The notes under the pieces: model-generated
What the model saw: the letters and a program-made list of their open reading frames with translations, nothing else
The model's database searches: none
Told to the model about the DNA's origin: nothing
NCBI RefSeq assembly: GCF_917563885.1
Contig: NZ_CAKJTG010000017.1
Coordinates: 1 to 64,000, forward strand
Length of the DNA stretch: 64,000 bases
Direction of reading: 5' to 3'
Source of the DNA: Pseudoneobacillus rhizosphaerae
Lineage (GTDB): Bacteria; Bacillota; Bacilli; Bacillales; Cytobacillaceae
Translations under genes and position numbers: made by a program
Part shown: positions 18,033 through 25,345 of the stretch, piece by piece
Layout: the number at the start of each line of letters is the position of its first letter
Numbering within the stretch: position 1 is the stretch's first letter

Positions 18033-18731
18033 ATGACATTTCCATTTACGCAAGACTCACTAGTAAGAGATATTGTGAACGAATTTCCAAAATCTAGCGA
18101 TATATTTAAACGTAACCGAATTGATTTTTGTTGTGGTGGTAATACTCCATTAGCAAATGCTGTTGCATCAAATGGTGTTAATATGGAAGTTCTTCTTACT
18201 GAACTAAAAGACTTATATGAAAAAAATGAAGGTAATGGTCCAACAGATATGGAAGTGTGGATGGATTCTGACTCTCAAACGATTATCAATCATGTGATTG
18301 AGCGCTACCACTGTCCTTTAGAAGAAGAACTTACTCTATTAAGTCCTTACGTTACAAAAGTAGCAAAGGTTCATGGTGATGGGCATCCAGAACTGTTAAA
18401 AGTTTATGAGCTTTTCTATGAGTTAAAGAAAGAATTATTAGAGCATACAAAAAAAGAAGAAGAAATCTCTTTCCCTTTAATCTTAAAGCTAGAAGCTGGT
18501 GAAATTGAAAATCGTGAGGAAGCTCTCAGTCAAATCGCGCAATTAGAAAAGGAACATGACCATGCTGGTGAAATATTAAGAGAGTTACGTGAAATCACTT
18601 CAGACTTTGTTCCACCAGTTGATGCTTGCGGTACGTACCGATTAGTATACAAACGCCTTGAAATGTTGGAGGGCGAAACATTTATGCATGTACATTTAGA
18701 AAATAATATCTTATTTCCAAGATATATTTAA
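18033..18731 (+). CDS. scdA: Di-iron Fe-S cluster repair protein ScdA (RIC)
   Basis: A 232-residue protein that restores iron-sulfur clusters damaged by nitric oxide or oxidants. The N-terminal ScdA domain has D-F-C-C-G-G-N at about 31-37, and the C-terminal hemerythrin-like domain carries the His/Glu iron ligands (H-x-x-E pattern, e.g. E-H-T-K-K-E-E-E, E-H-D-H-A-G-E, H-V-H-L-E-N-N-I-L-F-P-R). The ATG follows AAGGAGG. Monocistronic with its own FNR-like promoter, which fits a role during nitrate or nitrite respiration, when NO forms. Confidence 0.93.
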   Translation: MTFPFTQDSLVRDIVNEFPKSSDIFKRNRIDFCCGGNTPLANAVASNGVNMEVLLTELKDLYEKNEGNGPTDMEVWMDSDSQTIINHVIERYHCPLEEELTLLSPYVTKVAKVHGDGHPELLKVYELFYELKKELLEHTKKEEEISFPLILKLEAGEIENREEALSQIAQLEKEHDHAGEILRELREITSDFVPPVDACGTYRLVYKRLEMLEGETFMHVHLENNILFPRYI

Positions 18732-18752
18732 ATTATTTAGTTATTCTCCATG

Positions 18753-18783
18753 AAAAGACTGCGACACAGTTCGTGGTCTTTTT
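18753..18783 (+). terminator. Terminator of scdA
   Basis: AAAAGAC (18753 onward) pairs with GTCTTTT and runs into five T at about 18779-18783. The loop region is imperfectly paired. Confidence 0.65.
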
Positions 18784-18800
18784 AAGGTCAGAAAAACAGG

Positions 18801-18840
18801 AAAGCTCCCTTCTCAAATTTTAAGAGAAGAGAGCTTTTTT
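18801..18840 (-). terminator. Terminator between scdA and moaA
   Basis: AAAGCTC-CTTCTC/GAGAAG-GAGCTTT hairpin with six T on the plus side. It ends one base before the moaA stop codon and may act as a second scdA terminator and, less well, for moaA. Confidence 0.7.
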
Positions 18841-18841
18841 A

Positions 18842-19858
18842 TTATCCACCTATATAAGACATTTCGATTTTCTTTCGGTTACGATGGGTTTCCGCTGTAC
18901 GCTCATCTGAATAACGATCATCACGGCCATTCCAAATTTCTGTTACGCGATTAATAATGTCTTCATCAGATACGCCATTACGCATAAAGTCTCGAATATC
19001 ATGGCCATTCCCATTAAATAAACATGTAAACAATTGACCATTTGCTGATAGCCTTGAGCGTGTGCAGCTAGAGCAAAACGACTCCGATACGGATGTAATA
19101 AAGCCAACATCTACATTTGTATCTTTATAATGATATCTCTTGGCAACTTCACCATAATAGTCTGGATCGACTGGCTCTAAGTCATACTTTTCCTTTAACA
19201 GATTGTAAATTTCTTTCTTGGTTACGACATCATCCATCCGCCACCCGTTTGTTGAACCTACATCCATGTATTCAATATAACGTAGCTGAAGACCTTCATT
19301 TTTACAGAATTCTGCCATTGGTAGAATTTCCGTATCATTTAAGCCCTTTTTTACAACCATATTTATTTTTACACCAAGTCCTGCCTTCCTTGCCGCTTCA
19401 ATCCCATCAAGAACAGGCTTTGTTCTTACATTACGTCCATTTATTTGGCCAAACAATTCATCATTTAAACTATCTAAGCTAACATTGACTCGTTTTAATC
19501 CTGCATCTTTTAAGGATTTAGCATGTTGTGGAAGCAAAACGCCATTCGAAGTCAAACCAATATCCGTTAACCCTTCAATTTCACTTAACTTTTTCACTAA
19601 AATAGGTAAATCTTTACGAAGTAGTGGTTCACCACCTGTTAGGCGAATCTTCTCCACACCAAGGCTAACAAATATTTTAGCTAATCGCTCAATTTCCTCG
19701 TATGATAGTAGTTCACTTTTAGGTAGAAATGCAAAGTCTGGTCCGAAAGTTTCTGCTGGCATACAGTATTGACAACGAAAATTACAACGATCAATGACCG
19801 AAATTCGTAAATCTCTTAATGGTCGATTTAATTTATCTTTAATAATGGATTTTTCCAA
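18842..19858 (-). CDS. moaA: GTP 3',8-cyclase MoaA
   Basis: Radical SAM enzyme for the first step of Mo-cofactor synthesis (GTP to 3',8-cyclo-dihydro-GTP). The TTG start at 19858 is chosen: GGAG lies 9 bases upstream and the resulting 338 residues match the family, whereas the longest frame adds 29 residues without a ribosome site. The first cluster is C25-x3-C29-x2-C32; the second, C-terminal cluster is C-S-S-C plus C-x13 further on; the protein ends in G-G as MoaA does. It works with moeA and mobB of this region; moaBCDE are not in the window. Confidence 0.93.
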   Translation of the reverse strand: MEKSIIKDKLNRPLRDLRISVIDRCNFRCQYCMPAETFGPDFAFLPKSELLSYEEIERLAKIFVSLGVEKIRLTGGEPLLRKDLPILVKKLSEIEGLTDIGLTSNGVLLPQHAKSLKDAGLKRVNVSLDSLNDELFGQINGRNVRTKPVLDGIEAARKAGLGVKINMVVKKGLNDTEILPMAEFCKNEGLQLRYIEYMDVGSTNGWRMDDVVTKKEIYNLLKEKYDLEPVDPDYYGEVAKRYHYKDTNVDVGFITSVSESFCSSCTRSRLSANGQLFTCLFNGNGHDIRDFMRNGVSDEDIINRVTEIWNGRDDRYSDERTAETHRNRKKIEMSYIGG

Positions 19859-20095
19859 TATTATCAACTCCAATTTGGTAAACGCTTGGGTACCATATAT
19901 TTTCACTTCATCTCGTATACCAATAGTTAAATAGCTTGATATCATTCTAACACATCATATAGGAGTTGAGATTGTAAATTCATAGAAATCAAGTGAACAT
20001 TATGAATATTTTTCGAAAAATAGATAAACAACATAAATAACGTGTAAAACTTAATTGTATTATGACGGTTTTGTGAAAAGCCTTTTTGTTTTTAC

Positions 20096-20145
20096 TTGAA
20101 TGTGTTTTAATTACGTTATTAAATACGTCTGTGCGTTTTATCACA
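20096..20145 (+). promoter_or_regulatory. fnr promoter region with FNR-like box
   Basis: TTGAAT (20096-20101) and TATTAA (20118-20123) could form a promoter starting near 20130. The palindrome TGTGCGTTTTATCACA (20130-20145) matches TGTGA-N6-TCACA in nine of ten positions. Its place at the start site suggests repression (negative autoregulation) rather than activation. Otherwise the moaA-fnr gap (19859-20179) shows only AT-rich DNA. Confidence 0.6.
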
Positions 20146-20179
20146 GTTATTTTTAAAAAATAACGAAAAAGGTGATTAT

Positions 20180-20878
20180 ATGATAACTAAGTTAAAACCT
20201 ACCCATTCTATTGAAATAAAAGAACTATTACGTTTTGCTGACCGTAAATTTTACAGCCAAAGAGATACTTTCCTTTTTCAAGAAGGAATGGAAGCTGAAG
20301 AACTATATATTGTTATGTCTGGAAAAATTCAAATAAGCAAGATTACCACTGATGGCCGTGAACTTTCCTTAAGAATTTGTGGTGAAAATGATATTTGCGG
20401 CGAATTAACCTTATTCACGGATAATCCTAAATATCTCTTAAGCGCAAAGGTACTAGAAGAAGGTGAAATTGTTGCGATAAAAAAGGAAGTAATTGAAAGC
20501 GAAATATTTCAAAATCCTACCCTCGCATTTGAATTTATGAAATGGATGAGTGACCATTTTCGTAAGACACAAACTAAATTTCGTGACCTCGTTCTAAATG
20601 GAAAAAAAGGCGCCCTATTTTCCACGCTTATTCGTATGACAAACAGTTATGGAATTGAACGAAAAGACGGTATCTTAATTGATTTACCATTAACAAACCA
20701 AGATTTAGCTAACTTCTGTGGTACATCACGTGAAAGTACCAATCGTATATTAAACGATTTGAAAAAGGATGAAATTATCTCTATAAAAAAAGGGAAAATT
20801 ACGATTCATGACCTGCAATTTTTAAAGGATGAAATTGGTTGCGAGAATTGCTCAGCGGTATATTGTAGTATTGAATAA
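20180..20878 (+). CDS. fnr: Anaerobic regulator Fnr (Crp/Fnr family)
   Basis: A 232-residue oxygen-sensing transcription factor. It has an N-terminal cyclic-nucleotide-type beta-barrel (about 20-120), a dimerisation helix, and a winged HTH with T-N-Q-D-L-A-N-F-C-G-T-S-R-E-S-T-N-R at about 172-189. The C-terminal C221-x2-C224-x4-C229 holds the 4Fe-4S cluster in the Bacillus-type arrangement, unlike the N-terminal cysteines of E. coli FNR. It should activate the FNR boxes found upstream of ywiC, scdA and the radical SAM gene. Divergent from moaA. Confidence 0.93.
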   Translation: MITKLKPTHSIEIKELLRFADRKFYSQRDTFLFQEGMEAEELYIVMSGKIQISKITTDGRELSLRICGENDICGELTLFTDNPKYLLSAKVLEEGEIVAIKKEVIESEIFQNPTLAFEFMKWMSDHFRKTQTKFRDLVLNGKKGALFSTLIRMTNSYGIERKDGILIDLPLTNQDLANFCGTSRESTNRILNDLKKDEIISIKKGKITIHDLQFLKDEIGCENCSAVYCSIE

Positions 20879-20882
20879 ATAG

Positions 20883-20920
20883 AAAAGCTCCAGCGCCTTG
20901 GTTGCCGCCGGAGCTTTTTT
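20883..20920 (+). terminator. Terminator of fnr (repeat-derived)
   Basis: AAAAGCTCC/GGAGCTTTTTT hairpin. The loop contains AGCGCCTTGGTTGCCGCC, which resembles the dispersed repeat at 13834, so the terminator may have grown from such an element. It also lies at the 3' end of the convergent radical SAM gene. Confidence 0.85.
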
Positions 20921-20922
20921 CA

Positions 20923-22044
20923 TTATACTTGTTGTTTTTCACGCATGGATTTCGGGATATAAACACAGAACGGTTCGCTTTCTAAATAATCCCCAGTCAT
21001 CGCGTATGCACGGGAACGAGATCCCCCACAAACATATCTGAATTCACATTGACCGCATTTACCTTTATACATGTCAGGATTTCTTAGAGCTTGGAAAATT
21101 GGTGATTCGCGATATATTTCTCCTAAGGACTGTTCACGAACATTTCCAGCTTTAACAGGTAATAATCCACTAGGATATACATCCCCAACGTGTGAGATAA
21201 AGACGAAGCCATTTCCGTCGTTGACTCCTTTAGGAGCACGGCCTAATCCATCAATAGAACCAGTTAAGCCCTGTTGCGTTAATGCATCTAGATATTGAAT
21301 TTCCTCAGTACGCTCTTTAGCTTCTCGTGTTTTTTGTTGGATAACTACTCGACGGTAATGTTGAGCAGCTGTTGTTTTAATATCAAACTTAACACGTTTA
21401 CTTAAATCATATAACCAACGAAATACTTTTTCATGCTCAACTGGTGAAATCATATCTTTTTCTTGGCCACGACCTGTTGGAACTAAGAAAAAGACACTCC
21501 AAAGTACACAATCTAATTCCTCAATTAACTTCGCCATTTCATCTAAATATTCATAATTATAACGAGAGATAACTGTATTGATTTGGATTGGTAGACCCAC
21601 TTCATGTAAATATTTTATTCTTTCCATTGTTAAATCGAATGAACCAGGCGTACCACGGAAATGATCATGAATTTCAGCAGTATGGCCATCTAAACTAAAT
21701 GCCCAACGAGCAAGCCCTATTTCTTTCGCTTTTTCAATCGCTTCTTTTGTCACGTTTGGTGTCGCACTTGGTGTCATGGAAACACGCACGCCTTTATCAA
21801 TTGCATACTTTGCAATATCAAAAACATCCTCACGCATTAATGGGTCCCCACCTGTAAATACAAGCATAGGATTATTTAATTCATGTATTTGATCAATTAA
21901 TTTCTTTCCTTCGTCTAAGGAAAGCTCTCTAGGGTCACGTTTATATTGAGCTTCTGCCCGACAATGAAGACATTTTAATTGGCAGGCTCTAGTTAATTCC
22001 CAAATAACGATAAATGGATCTTTGTTAAAATCTCTACTAAACAT
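20923..22044 (-). CDS. Radical SAM/SPASM protein (AhbD/NirJ-like, TIGR04053-like)
   Basis: A 373-residue radical SAM enzyme. The AdoMet cluster motif is C21-x3-C25-x2-C28, and G-G-D-P-L follows in the expected position. The C-terminal SPASM region has C-G-Q-C-x5-C-G-G plus a last Cys (S-E-P-F-C). The start at 22044 is an ATG behind AGGAGG; the longer frame begins at a TTG with no ribosome site. It resembles the maturase or heme-decarboxylase-like group (AhbD/NirJ), but the exact reaction cannot be read. An FNR box lies ideally upstream, so it is probably anaerobically induced. No obvious peptide substrate gene is adjacent. Confidence 0.82.
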   Translation of the reverse strand: MFSRDFNKDPFIVIWELTRACQLKCLHCRAEAQYKRDPRELSLDEGKKLIDQIHELNNPMLVFTGGDPLMREDVFDIAKYAIDKGVRVSMTPSATPNVTKEAIEKAKEIGLARWAFSLDGHTAEIHDHFRGTPGSFDLTMERIKYLHEVGLPIQINTVISRYNYEYLDEMAKLIEELDCVLWSVFFLVPTGRGQEKDMISPVEHEKVFRWLYDLSKRVKFDIKTTAAQHYRRVVIQQKTREAKERTEEIQYLDALTQQGLTGSIDGLGRAPKGVNDGNGFVFISHVGDVYPSGLLPVKAGNVREQSLGEIYRESPIFQALRNPDMYKGKCGQCEFRYVCGGSRSRAYAMTGDYLESEPFCVYIPKSMREKQQV

Positions 22045-22088
22045 TGATAAGCGCCTCCTATTTAAAGGCAAAGGCCTTTTATAGGTCC

Positions 22089-22131
22089 ATTATAAATCAG
22101 CTGTTCAAGTTAAAAAGTGAACTATCTCACA
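22089..22131 (-). promoter_or_regulatory. FNR-dependent promoter of the radical SAM gene
   Basis: AGTGAACTATCTCACA (22116-22131) matches TGTGA-N6-TCACA in nine of ten positions. On the minus strand a perfect TATAAT (complement of 22089-22094) sets the start near 22082 and the box centre about 41 bases upstream. Confidence 0.82.
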
Positions 22132-22194
22132 GATTGGGGTTATTTCCAGAGTAAACAATGTCAATTGTGTGAAAACCTATGAGGCATCACTAAA

Positions 22195-22227
22195 CAAAAA
22201 ACTGCCCACATATAAAATGTAAGCAGT
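22195..22227 (-). terminator. Terminator of the yitV-yitW-yedF unit
   Basis: ACTGC..ACAT/ATGT..GCAGT hairpin (22201-22227), with six T on the minus strand. One two-base mismatch interrupts the stem. Confidence 0.78.
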
Positions 22228-22236
22228 CCATTTACC

Positions 22237-22575
22237 TTATGAAATTGTTAAAACCTCGAATTGTGATGCTAATTCTATAAAGTGACCCATTGAGCTTATT
22301 GTGCCTACTGATAGCTTATCTTCAAGCTCATAGTGGTCGACACATGTTTTACAAGCAAAGATGTGAACTCCCTTGTCCGCTAATTCCTTAAGATGTACGG
22401 ACACAAATGATTCATCAGTTAATGTAAATACACCACGGTTCATACAGAAAATGGCATGAGGAAGTTCCTCCCTTTGCTTTAAGAGGGTAAAAAAGGTCTC
22501 CAACACAGATTCACCTAACTGTGCATCTCCTACACCTAGTTTGTCTGAACTAACTAAAATCACTTTATTTTTCAT
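22237..22575 (-). CDS. DsrE/YedF-like sulfurtransferase-family protein
   Basis: A 112-residue soluble protein. The start MKNKVILV is two bases after the yitW stop codon, which implies translational coupling. The fold pattern (V-I-L-V-S-S-D-K-L-G at the start, C44, C75-K-T-C78, I-S-S-M) matches the C-terminal DsrE-like domain of YedF, known as the selenium-metabolism-linked family. The N-terminal TusA-like domain of full YedF is missing. A role in sulfur or selenium trafficking is an inference from the family. The neighbour YitW works in Fe-S cluster handling. Confidence 0.72.
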   Translation of the reverse strand: MKNKVILVSSDKLGVGDAQLGESVLETFFTLLKQREELPHAIFCMNRGVFTLTDESFVSVHLKELADKGVHIFACKTCVDHYELEDKLSVGTISSMGHFIELASQFEVLTIS

Positions 22576-22577
22576 GA

Positions 22578-22889
22578 TTAGCCCCGGATTCCTAGTGCAA
22601 TTTTTGCATATCTTGACATACGATCTTTTGTCCATGGTGGGTTAAAGACAATACTAACATCTACTTCATTAACTTCTGGGATATCCGCTAAAGCTCTTTT
22701 CACTTGATCAACAATCGTACCTGCTAATGGACAACCCATAGAAGTTAAGGTCATTGTTACTTTCGTCAATCCATTATCGTCCATTTCCACATCATACACT
22801 AAACCAAGATTTACAATATCAACCCCAAGCTCCGGATCAATAACTAATTCTAGAGCACCCATAATATTTTCTTTTAATTGCTCGTCCAT
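22578..22889 (-). CDS. yitW: MIP18/DUF59 family iron-sulfur assembly factor (YitW/SufT-like)
   Basis: A 103-residue protein of the DUF59 fold. The family Cys is C53 in T-S-M-G-C-P-L, and D-P-E-L-G-V-D-I-V-N-L-G-L-V-Y is the family signature. Related proteins help mature Fe-S proteins. The ATG follows TGGAGG. It sits between yitV and the yedF-like gene on one strand. Fnr, MoaA and the radical SAM enzyme nearby all need Fe-S clusters, but a functional link is not shown. Confidence 0.88.
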   Translation of the reverse strand: MDEQLKENIMGALELVIDPELGVDIVNLGLVYDVEMDDNGLTKVTMTLTSMGCPLAGTIVDQVKRALADIPEVNEVDVSIVFNPPWTKDRMSRYAKIALGIRG

Positions 22890-22913
22890 TTATAAAACCT
22901 CCAATGATTTCAT

Positions 22914-23693
22914 TTATTTAGAAGTGATTACCTGTAGTTTCAAGTGAGTTTCAAACCAATCAATTGTTCTTAATAGCCCTTCTCTGCTCACTTGATGACC
23001 AGCCTTCTCATCTGCTAAAAATTCTACCTTATATTCCTTATTTTTAATTGTATCGTAAAACTGACTTGAATATTCAAATGGTACAACTTGATCAAATTTA
23101 CCATGCCATAGTAACAATGGTCTCTTACCTAATTTTTCGGGTTGAAGGGATAAATCGTAATGCTTAAGTTGCTCTATTAATTTATTTTGTTCTACATCTG
23201 AAATAGGTAAATGGATTCCACGTTTTTTCATTTCCTGGATTTGCATGCGAGCAAAAGATTGATAATAAGGAGATCCCATTAAACTGACCGCAGAATGGAT
23301 CCAGTTGTACTTAGTCAGTGCACCAAAGGTAATTATTCCACCCATTGATGTGCCAGCAAGTCCAATCTTGTCTATATCAATCCATTTTTTTGCTTCAAAA
23401 AATTCCTTAACACCATTTAATTCCTCAATAGTGGTTAGGACAATTTCCCAAAAACGAAATGATAATTCCTTGTGATGAAGCCCCTCTTGCCTTTCTCCGT
23501 GGAAAAGAGCTTCTGGTAAAACGACTCTGATTCCTTTTTCCGCTAATAAATAGGCATAATGAAGGTTATGCTCCTTAGCACTTGTAAACCCATGGACAAA
23601 AATAACGAACGGTAGTTGCTTTGATGCTATTTCTTTGTCAACAATATGTAATGAAGGAATTCCATTAATATTTAATTTCTCCACCAAAATCAC
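22914..23693 (-). CDS. yitV: Alpha/beta hydrolase, YitV-like esterase
   Basis: A 259-residue hydrolase with an intact triad: Ser116 in G-T-S-M-G-G, Asp201 (H-G-K-F-D) and His233 (A-G-H). The oxyanion H-G-F-T-S-A-K is near 34-40. The start is a GTG with AGGAGG at 8 bases. The gene is in the position of B. subtilis yitV, divergent from yitU. The natural substrate is unknown. Confidence 0.87.
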   Translation of the reverse strand: MILVEKLNINGIPSLHIVDKEIASKQLPFVIFVHGFTSAKEHNLHYAYLLAEKGIRVVLPEALFHGERQEGLHHKELSFRFWEIVLTTIEELNGVKEFFEAKKWIDIDKIGLAGTSMGGIITFGALTKYNWIHSAVSLMGSPYYQSFARMQIQEMKKRGIHLPISDVEQNKLIEQLKHYDLSLQPEKLGKRPLLLWHGKFDQVVPFEYSSQFYDTIKNKEYKVEFLADEKAGHQVSREGLLRTIDWFETHLKLQVITSK

Positions 23694-23883
23694 TACAGAA
23701 ACCTCCTAAACATCCTCAGTATATCGTTAATTTATGCCTATTGAAGTGAATTTTTTTACACTTTTGATAAAAAACTGTTAACATAGTTAATATAATTTCA
23801 TTTCCACTATATCATGGAGATAAAGCTTTTCCCAAAGTTTAAACTTATGGGTTATTTATTTCATACGATAAGAAGGAGTATTT

Positions 23884-24702
23884 ATGACTGATAGACATTT
23901 AATCGCACTAGATCTTGATGGAACATTGTTAAAAGATGATAAAACGATTTCACCTTTAACGAAAAAAGTGATTGAAAAAGCAAAGGAACATGGACATGAG
24001 GTTATGATTGCGACTGGTCGCCCATTTCGTTCAAGCGAAATGTATTATCGCGAATTAGAATTAACCACACCAATCGTTAATTTTAATGGTGCCTTTGTTC
24101 ATCATCCATTAAATCATAATTGGGGCACCTACCATTCTCCACTTGATATTAAAGTGGCTTTGGATATTGTTGAGGCTTGCCAAGAATTCCAGCTGCATAA
24201 TATCATTGCAGAAGTGATCGACGAAGTTTACTTGCATTATCATGATGAAAAACTTTTAGACATTTTTGGATTCGGAAATCCCTCGATTACAACTGGAGAT
24301 TTAAGAAATTTTTTAAAGCAAGCTCCTACTAGCATGCTTATTCATGCTGAAGAACATCATGTAGCTACCATCCGTAAACATCTATCCGATGTTCATGCTG
24401 AAGTCATTGACCATCGAAGTTGGGCAGCACCATGGCATGTTATTGAAATTGTGAGAATAGGACTTAATAAAGCGGTTGGAATTCAAAAGGTTTCTGACTA
24501 TTTCCAAATTCCAGCTGAAAGAATCATCGCTTTTGGTGATGAAGATAATGATTTGGAAATGTTAGAGTATGCTGGCCATGGAATTGCCATGGGGAATGGA
24601 ATTGATTCAATAAAAAATATTGCCAATGAAGTTACACTTACTAATGAAGAAGATGGAGTGGCAATTTATTTGAATGAATTGTTAAACTTGAAAGCCATTT
24701 AA
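23884..24702 (+). CDS. yitU: HAD superfamily phosphatase YitU (Cof type)
   Basis: A 272-residue HAD phosphatase of the Cof subfamily (cap type C2). Motif I D-L-D-G-T holds the nucleophile Asp10 and Asp12; motif IV G-D-E-D-N-D is near 220-225. B. subtilis YitU is one of the phosphatases that dephosphorylate a riboflavin precursor; the same role is likely but overlapping specificities are common. ATG behind AAGGAG. The 190-base divergent gap with yitV holds the promoters. Confidence 0.88.
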   Translation: MTDRHLIALDLDGTLLKDDKTISPLTKKVIEKAKEHGHEVMIATGRPFRSSEMYYRELELTTPIVNFNGAFVHHPLNHNWGTYHSPLDIKVALDIVEACQEFQLHNIIAEVIDEVYLHYHDEKLLDIFGFGNPSITTGDLRNFLKQAPTSMLIHAEEHHVATIRKHLSDVHAEVIDHRSWAAPWHVIEIVRIGLNKAVGIQKVSDYFQIPAERIIAFGDEDNDLEMLEYAGHGIAMGNGIDSIKNIANEVTLTNEEDGVAIYLNELLNLKAI

Positions 24703-24747
24703 GCATTGATATCTCTTTTTTCGAACAGCATTGAATCACTCCATTTG

Positions 24748-24800
24748 GAGCATACTAAAAACGAAGCGGCCCAGGTGCTGTTTCGTTTTATAGTATGCTC
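24748..24800 (+). repeat. Long inverted repeat between yitU and a small gene
   Basis: GAGCATACT (24748-24756) pairs with AGTATGCTC (24792-24800), and an inner AAAACGAA pairs with TTCGTTTT, giving a stem of about 17 pairs with one small interruption. There is no T-run, and the ribosome site of the next gene follows within 10 bases. It may be a yitU terminator of unusual type or a leader structure controlling the small gene. Confidence 0.6.
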
Positions 24801-24821
24801 TTATCATTGGAGGGATTACGA

Positions 24822-24974
24822 ATGGGTAAACGCAATAAGTCCAAGCGCTTTGTACAGCAAGGAGTAGACGCAGTATCTAAGCACGCTGAACGCATCCCAT
24901 ATCACACGACTTACGCTGAAGCTGAAGCACAGAAGATGGCTAACGTGAAAAATTCTTCGCTCGGAGGAATTTAA
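24822..24974 (+). CDS. Small hypothetical protein (50 aa), DUF3813 neighbour
   Basis: ATG behind GGAGGG at 24809-24814. The protein starts M-G-K-R-N-K-S-K-R-F, is hydrophilic, has a basic N-terminus, and ends L-G-G-I. Its composition resembles minor small acid-soluble spore proteins, but it matches none I know, so no family is assigned. The ribosome site GGAGGA of the following DUF3813 gene lies in its last codons, and only one base separates the two genes, so they form one unit. Confidence 0.7.
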   Translation: MGKRNKSKRFVQQGVDAVSKHAERIPYHTTYAEAEAQKMANVKNSSLGGI

Positions 24975-24975
24975 C

Positions 24976-25161
24976 ATGGGAAACAGATTGTTTCAAGAGG
25001 CCAGAACCGCTGTTGAATTAGCTCAATCAGCACAGTCAAGTGAAAAGCAAACTGCCATTTTAAGAGCAAAAAACGCGTTAAGCTCAGCATATGCCAACTC
25101 GACAGTTGCTGAACAAGCACAGCTTAGCCAAATGCAAAGTGAACTTGATCAGTTAGAGTAG
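24976..25161 (+). CDS. DUF3813 family small protein (YizC-like)
   Basis: A 61-residue Ala/Gln/Ser-rich helical protein (N-R-L-F-Q-E-A-R-T-A-V start) recognised as DUF3813. There is no membrane segment. GGAGGA is 8 bases upstream, inside the preceding gene. The position between yitU and the BsuPI gene matches that of yizC in B. subtilis as I recall. Function unknown. Confidence 0.75.
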   Translation: MGNRLFQEARTAVELAQSAQSSEKQTAILRAKNALSSAYANSTVAEQAQLSQMQSELDQLE

Positions 25162-25179
25162 AGAGGTTATGCTGAAAGA

Positions 25180-25212
25180 AGCTGGTCCGAAATTTTCGGA
25201 CCAGCTTTTTCA
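25180..25212 (+). terminator. Terminator of the DUF3813 unit
   Basis: AGCTGGTCCGAA/TTCGGACCAGCT perfect 12-bp stem followed by five T. Confidence 0.93.
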
Positions 25213-25220
25213 TTTCAAGT

Positions 25221-25345
25221 ATTTCCGGTAACAAGAAGTCCCTTAATCGTTACCGTTTTCTCGCTTCTCGACTATTTTCGGTAACTATTAGCCCCTAGTC
25301 GTTACGGCTTTTTCGCTTATTGAATTTTTTCGGTAACTATTAGTT
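25221..25345. repeat. Tandem repeat, about 52-base period, 2.4 copies
   Basis: The unit core CGGTAAC occurs at 25226, 25279 and 25331 (spacing 53 and 52). Copies 1 and 2 each contain the palindrome GGTAAC ... GTTAC(C/G), followed by a pyrimidine-rich tail with TTTCTCGCTT or TTTTTCGCTT. The third, partial copy runs into the stop codon of the BsuPI gene. No coding potential is seen. Confidence 0.78.

Noticed and set aside
19117-19482. A 121-residue plus-strand frame inside moaA
   Set aside because: Antisense to a gene with full MoaA motifs; the protein is Leu/His-rich without any family pattern.
18842-19945. Longer moaA start at 19945
   Set aside because: No ribosome site and 29 extra residues not expected for MoaA; the TTG at 19858 has GGAG upstream and gives the family length.
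19990-20007. AGTGAACATTATGAAT, an FNR-like half site in the moaA leader
   Set aside because: Only one half of the consensus fits (TCACT side) and it has no clear promoter at the right spacing.
25221-25345. Possible CRISPR array
   Set aside because: Only 2.4 imperfect copies, no unique spacers of even length, and no cas genes nearby.
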